64,000 nucleotides of DNA. Origin: Paenibacillus sophorae. GTDB lineage: Bacteria > Bacillota > Bacilli > Paenibacillales > Paenibacillaceae. Positions 60,501 through 64,000 of the stretch are shown piece after piece (position 1 is the stretch's first letter; every line of letters starts with the position of its first letter). The stretch spans positions 1,860,001-1,924,000 of the forward strand of contig NZ_CP076607.1 in NCBI RefSeq assembly GCF_018966525.1, written 5' to 3'. The position numbers and the translations under genes were made by a program. The notes under the pieces are model-generated. The model saw only the letters and a program-made list of their open reading frames with translations, made no database searches and was not told the DNA's origin.

Positions 60501-62756
60501 ATGTTGAACGAGCCGATCGCGTACTGGACTTTTGACGAAGGCCGCGGAAATCAAGCGGCAGACTCCGTATCCGGCAAAATCGATACTGTACAATTCGCAC
60601 TTAGCAAAGGACGTTTCCAGGCTCCGAGAGATCCGGTCTGGGCTGCGGGGGTAAAGGGGAAAGCCTTGTCTTTTGACGGCTACTCCACGTTCATCCGCCG
60701 TCCTGCCCCCTTAGCCGCTCAGCCTTCGGAGAATCTGACCATAACGGCGTGGGTTGCTCCGAGGACGTATGATTACGGGGCGGAGAATCGTCTGGCGGCC
60801 ATTGTGAACCAGCATAACCGGGAGGGGAAGGAAGGCTATATTTTGGGCTTGTTCAAGCACGGGGCCTGGTCGCTCCAGGCGGGAACGGGCGGCGAATGGC
60901 TGGAGACATGGTCTACCGAGCCGGTTCCTTTGCATAGGTGGTCTTTTGTGTGCGCCGTCTTCGCGGGGAGCGAAGGGCGGATATCGCTGTATCTCAACGG
61001 GCGGAAAACGACGGAGACCACTCTCAATCAACCCTTGAAGATAACGCCCGGCAGCGCCGATTTGCTCATCGGGCGCAATAATGACGGAGTGATTTTGGCC
61101 GAAGCTTTCGTAATGAACAACTTTGACGGCTGGATGGACGAGTTGGCCATTTATGACCGGGCGCTGACGGAAGCCGAAATTCAGCAGCGGTATGAGCAGG
61201 ATCTCCGGGGCCATGGCGGCGTTATTCCGTCTATCGACCGCAAGGCTATGGAAATTCCCAGGCAGTATTTCGCCGCCGACCGCCACCGTCCGCAGTATCA
61301 TATGAATCCGCCGGGACACTGGATGAATGAGCCTCACGCCCCGCTTTATTTTGAGGGCCAGTATCACTTGTTCTACCAGCAGAATCCCCAGGGCCCGTTC
61401 TACCATTATATTCACTGGGGACATGCGGTTAGCCCGGATCTCGTTCACTGGCGGGACTTGCCCGCTGCGCTCAGCCCGGAGTCCGGGCTTGACCCGGACG
61501 GAATCTGGTCGGGAAGCGCCTCCTATGATCATGAAGGGCTGCCGGTGCTGTTCTATACCATTGGAAATAATGATGAGACTCCCAATCAGTCGATTGGTCT
61601 TGCGAGAAGCTCATTTTCTGAAGACGGCGATAACGATTTAAAGAGCTGGATAAAGCATCCAATCCCAATTATTAGGCAGGAGCGGGGAACGGGCTTGTTC
61701 GGAGAATTCCGCGATCCTTTTGTCTGGAAAGAAGACGGAATCTATTATATGCTTGTCGGAACGGGCGCGGGCGGGCAGGAAGAGGGCGGGACGGCTCTGG
61801 TGTATACCTCCTCCGATATGCTGGACTGGGAGTACCGGGGTCCTTTGTATATTAGCGACTATGGCAAATACCCTTATCTCGGGAAAGCCTGGGAGCTGCC
61901 GGTCCTGCTTCCGCTCCCGCTTGAAGGGAAAGAAGGTACGAGATCAGGCAAGCATGTCCTGCTCATCAGTCCCTGGGGAGAAGGCGCTAAGGTTGAGGTC
62001 AACTATTGGATTGGAGTTTGGGACCCTGAAACCTGCAAATTTCAACCAGATCATGAGGAGCCGGGATTGATTGACGTCGGCGATTTTCATTTCACGGGAC
62101 CCAGCGGCATGGTCGATCCGCGGACCGGACGCTCGCTCGTGTTTACGATTGCGCAGGGCGAACGGACGCCGGAAATCGATTATGATTGCGGCTGGGCGCA
62201 CGGCGCGGGAATGCCGGTATCGCTGTTCCTGCGGACCGATGGACGGCTTGGCGTAGAGCCGGTGGAAGAAACCGCGCTGCTCCGGGGAAGACGGCTCTTG
62301 TCCGTGGCCGGGAGCAGTCTGGAGGACATCAACCGGCAATTGGCTGGGGTCAGCGGAGACATGCTGGAAATTATACTGCGCTTCAATTCGTGTCAGGCTG
62401 AACAGGTCGGCATTTCCCTTCGCCGCTCGCTGGATGGAGCGGAAGAGACGGTCATCCGGTTTAACCGCCTGGAGCAGCGGCTTGAGGTTGACCGGACAAA
62501 CACGACGCTCGACGCGAGGGAACGGACACGGGGAATTCAGGGAGGCGATCTTCCGATTGGCGAGGAAACCTTGCGGCTGCATATTTTTGTCGACCGGTCG
62601 CTGATCGAATGCTACGCCAATGGGCTTAAGAGTCTGACCACCAGAGCCTATCCGTCGCGGCTGGATGCGCTTGGCCTGCTGCTGTGGTCGGGCGGCCCGG
62701 CGGAGCAAATCGATATGGACGTATGGGAGATGGGCCCGGCTTACCCATCCCATTAA
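60501..62756 (+). CDS. GH32 fructan-active enzyme with LamG-like N-terminus and altered nucleophile
   Basis: The 751-residue protein has no signal peptide and should be cytoplasmic. Residues 1-235 form a LamG/concanavalin-like domain (AYWTFDEGRGNQAADSVSGK, FDGWMDELAIYDRALTEAEI). From about 255 a GH32 five-bladed propeller and C-terminal beta-sandwich follow. Motifs: the nucleophile block usually WMNDPNG reads WMNEPHA (E277), RDP is kept (R404-D405-P406), and the acid/base block usually WECPD reads WELPV (E465). So two catalytic acids remain in place, but the nucleophile is one carbon longer. The enzyme may act on an unusual substrate such as a cyclic or difructose-type oligosaccharide, by transfer, or it may be weak; all three are guesses. 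It lies between the binding-protein gene and a canonical GH32 gene. Confidence 0.88.
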   Translation: MLNEPIAYWTFDEGRGNQAADSVSGKIDTVQFALSKGRFQAPRDPVWAAGVKGKALSFDGYSTFIRRPAPLAAQPSENLTITAWVAPRTYDYGAENRLAAIVNQHNREGKEGYILGLFKHGAWSLQAGTGGEWLETWSTEPVPLHRWSFVCAVFAGSEGRISLYLNGRKTTETTLNQPLKITPGSADLLIGRNNDGVILAEAFVMNNFDGWMDELAIYDRALTEAEIQQRYEQDLRGHGGVIPSIDRKAMEIPRQYFAADRHRPQYHMNPPGHWMNEPHAPLYFEGQYHLFYQQNPQGPFYHYIHWGHAVSPDLVHWRDLPAALSPESGLDPDGIWSGSASYDHEGLPVLFYTIGNNDETPNQSIGLARSSFSEDGDNDLKSWIKHPIPIIRQERGTGLFGEFRDPFVWKEDGIYYMLVGTGAGGQEEGGTALVYTSSDMLDWEYRGPLYISDYGKYPYLGKAWELPVLLPLPLEGKEGTRSGKHVLLISPWGEGAKVEVNYWIGVWDPETCKFQPDHEEPGLIDVGDFHFTGPSGMVDPRTGRSLVFTIAQGERTPEIDYDCGWAHGAGMPVSLFLRTDGRLGVEPVEETALLRGRRLLSVAGSSLEDINRQLAGVSGDMLEIILRFNSCQAEQVGISLRRSLDGAEETVIRFNRLEQRLEVDRTNTTLDARERTRGIQGGDLPIGEETLRLHIFVDRSLIECYANGLKSLTTRAYPSRLDALGLLLWSGGPAEQIDMDVWEMGPAYPSH

Positions 62757-62780
62757 TACAGAGAAAAAGGAGATGCAGGA

Positions 62781-64000
62781 GTGTCTACAAAATCATACAG
62801 TGAAACGTTCCGACCACAATTTCATTATTCGCCGGAGGCTAATTGGTTGAACGATCCCAACGGATTGGTATGGTATGAGGGAGAATATCACCTGTTCTAT
62901 CAACATCATCCCCACAGCACGGTGTGGGGTCCCATGCACTGGGGTCATGCGGTAAGCAAAGACCTGGTCTACTGGGAAGAGCTCCCCATTGCGCTCTGGC
63001 CTGATCATAACGGGGCGATCTTCTCGGGAAGCGCGGTTGTGGACTGGCATGATACCACAGGTTTTTTTAATGGAGGCTCCGGCCTGGTGGCGGTATTTAC
63101 CCATCATGATACGCAGACTCCAAGCGGGGTGCCGCGCCAGAGTCAGAGCCTCGCTTACAGCTCAGACAAGGGCCGAACCTGGACGATGTATGAAGGCAAT
63201 CCGGTTCTGGAGGATGAGCGGCACGTGGATTACCGTGATCCGAAAGTGTTCTGGGACAGTGAGCGGGAACGGTGGGCGATGGTGCTCGCCGCCGGACAGC
63301 GCATTTTGTTCTATCATTCGCCTGATCTGATTCATTGGTCTTTCGGAAGCGAATTCGGCGCGTCGGAAGGCTCGCATGACGGGGTCTGGGAGTGCCCTGA
63401 TCTGTTCAGGCTCCCTGTTGACGGGGGCAGCGGTGAATCCAAATGGGTGCTTATCGTCAGCATCGGCCCGAGTGATGAACTGGCAGAAGGTTCGCGGACC
63501 CAGTATTTTGTAGGCGAATACGACGGCGTCTCCTTTGTGAGCGACAACCCGCCGGATACCGTACTGTGGCTGGATCACGGCAGGGACAATTATGCTGGGG
63601 TGACCTGGTCGGACGTCCCCGCGCAGGATGGACGGAGGCTGTTCATCGGCTGGATGAACAACTGGAAATACGCCAATCTGCTGCCGACGGAAGCGTGGAG
63701 AGGAGCGATGACACTGCCAAGGGAGCTTGGGCTTGCGGTGTGCGAAGACGGCGTTCGGCTGCGCCAGATGCCGGTAAAGGAGCTTGAGGCACTGAGAGAA
63801 AAGGAATTTCGGATCAATCATGCGGTGATTAATGCTGGGGACGGCAATCTTTTGCAAGATATTCATGGAAGTGCGCTGGAAATTGAAGCGGAAATCAAGC
63901 TTACGGGCGCGTCAGCGTTCGGCTTTCGGATTCATGGCTCCGCCGGGCAGGGAACGGTTATCGGTTATGATGCGAGCCGCAGCTATGTGTTCATTGACCG
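62781..64000 (+). CDS. Canonical GH32 beta-fructosidase (levanase/sucrose hydrolase type), cut by the window edge
   Basis: About 406 codons are visible; the 3' end lies outside. The start is GTG 62781 after AAAGGAG; an ATG at 62773 is in another frame. All GH32 motifs are standard: NWLNDPNG with nucleophile D25, YRDPKVF with D153 and WECPD with acid/base E204. No signal peptide, so it acts inside the cell on imported fructosides or sucrose-type sugars. It is the last visible gene of the fructan operon, 24 bases after the variant GH32 gene. Confidence 0.94.
   Translation, partial: MSTKSYSETFRPQFHYSPEANWLNDPNGLVWYEGEYHLFYQHHPHSTVWGPMHWGHAVSKDLVYWEELPIALWPDHNGAIFSGSAVVDWHDTTGFFNGGSGLVAVFTHHDTQTPSGVPRQSQSLAYSSDKGRTWTMYEGNPVLEDERHVDYRDPKVFWDSERERWAMVLAAGQRILFYHSPDLIHWSFGSEFGASEGSHDGVWECPDLFRLPVDGGSGESKWVLIVSIGPSDELAEGSRTQYFVGEYDGVSFVSDNPPDTVLWLDHGRDNYAGVTWSDVPAQDGRRLFIGWMNNWKYANLLPTEAWRGAMTLPRELGLAVCEDGVRLRQMPVKELEALREKEFRINHAVINAGDGNLLQDIHGSALEIEAEIKLTGASAFGFRIHGSAGQGTVIGYDASRSYVFID

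Overview
The window looks like a chromosomal segment of a nitrogen-fixing, endospore-forming Paenibacillus. It carries a genuine nifH, a GerA/GerB/GerC germinant-receptor operon, a CcpN-PPDK gluconeogenic module, several CUT1 sugar ABC transporters without their own ATPase, YesM/YesN-type two-component genes, and a GH66 enzyme with S-layer-homology (SLH) domains. AGGAGG-type ribosome binding sites and frequent GTG/TTG starts fit a Firmicute of moderate-high GC. Species cannot be fixed from this window alone. No tRNA, rRNA, CRISPR array or prophage was seen.

Layout. 1-1.8 kb: end of a FeMo-cofactor (NifX/NifB-type) gene, nifH and a nitroreductase, then a terminator; no nifD/nifK follows. 1.9-6.7 kb: EEP-family phosphatase, binding protein, ATPase and double permease in one operon. 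6.9-13.7 kb: sugar ABC transporter with a divergent YesM/YesN-like sensor-regulator pair. 13.7-16.5 kb: an AT-rich island with three secreted or membrane proteins, one resembling an aerolysin-type pore former and one an HtrA-like protease. 16.5-21.4 kb: aldo/keto reductase, AraC regulator, [2Fe-2S] ferredoxin, general-stress protein, GNAT enzyme. 21.4-30.5 kb: glpX, PPDK regulatory protein copy 1, ccpN, EamA exporter with a divergent MocR regulator, ppdK and PPDK regulatory protein copy 2. 30.6-33 kb: feoA with feoB split into two genes. 33.1-37.7 kb: Bce-type ABC transporter and two-component system. 37.7-42 kb: germinant receptor operon. 42-44.2 kb: phosphodiester glycosidase-like protein and glycerophosphodiester phosphodiesterase.

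44.4-55.3 kb is best read as one dextran/isomaltooligosaccharide locus: GH13 oligo-1,6-glucosidase, cell-wall-anchored GH66 with an apparent CBM35 insertion, binding protein plus two permeases, and a LacI repressor. Repeated pseudo-palindromes with a central AAACG(C/T)TT core lie in front of the glucosidase, the binding protein and the repressor. A decayed IS200/IS605 element sits between the shared operator region and the GH66 gene.

55.4-64 kb is a fructan-oligosaccharide locus: a second LacI regulator, an Lpl/Ytc-type ABC transporter, and two cytoplasmic GH32 enzymes, the first with a LamG-like N-terminus and an Asp-to-Glu change at the usual nucleophile. A 15-bp operator occurs in exact inverted orientation in front of the regulator and of the transporter.

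Strongest leads: near-identical paired sites shared by the ccpN and ppdK promoters; two PPDK regulatory protein paralogues; the GH32 nucleophile variant; the IS-separated GH66 gene; the aerolysin-like AT-rich island; a 58-bp tandem duplication that copies a ribosome binding site and start codon inside a permease gene; and a three-copy repeat leader in front of glpX that can fold in two exclusive ways.
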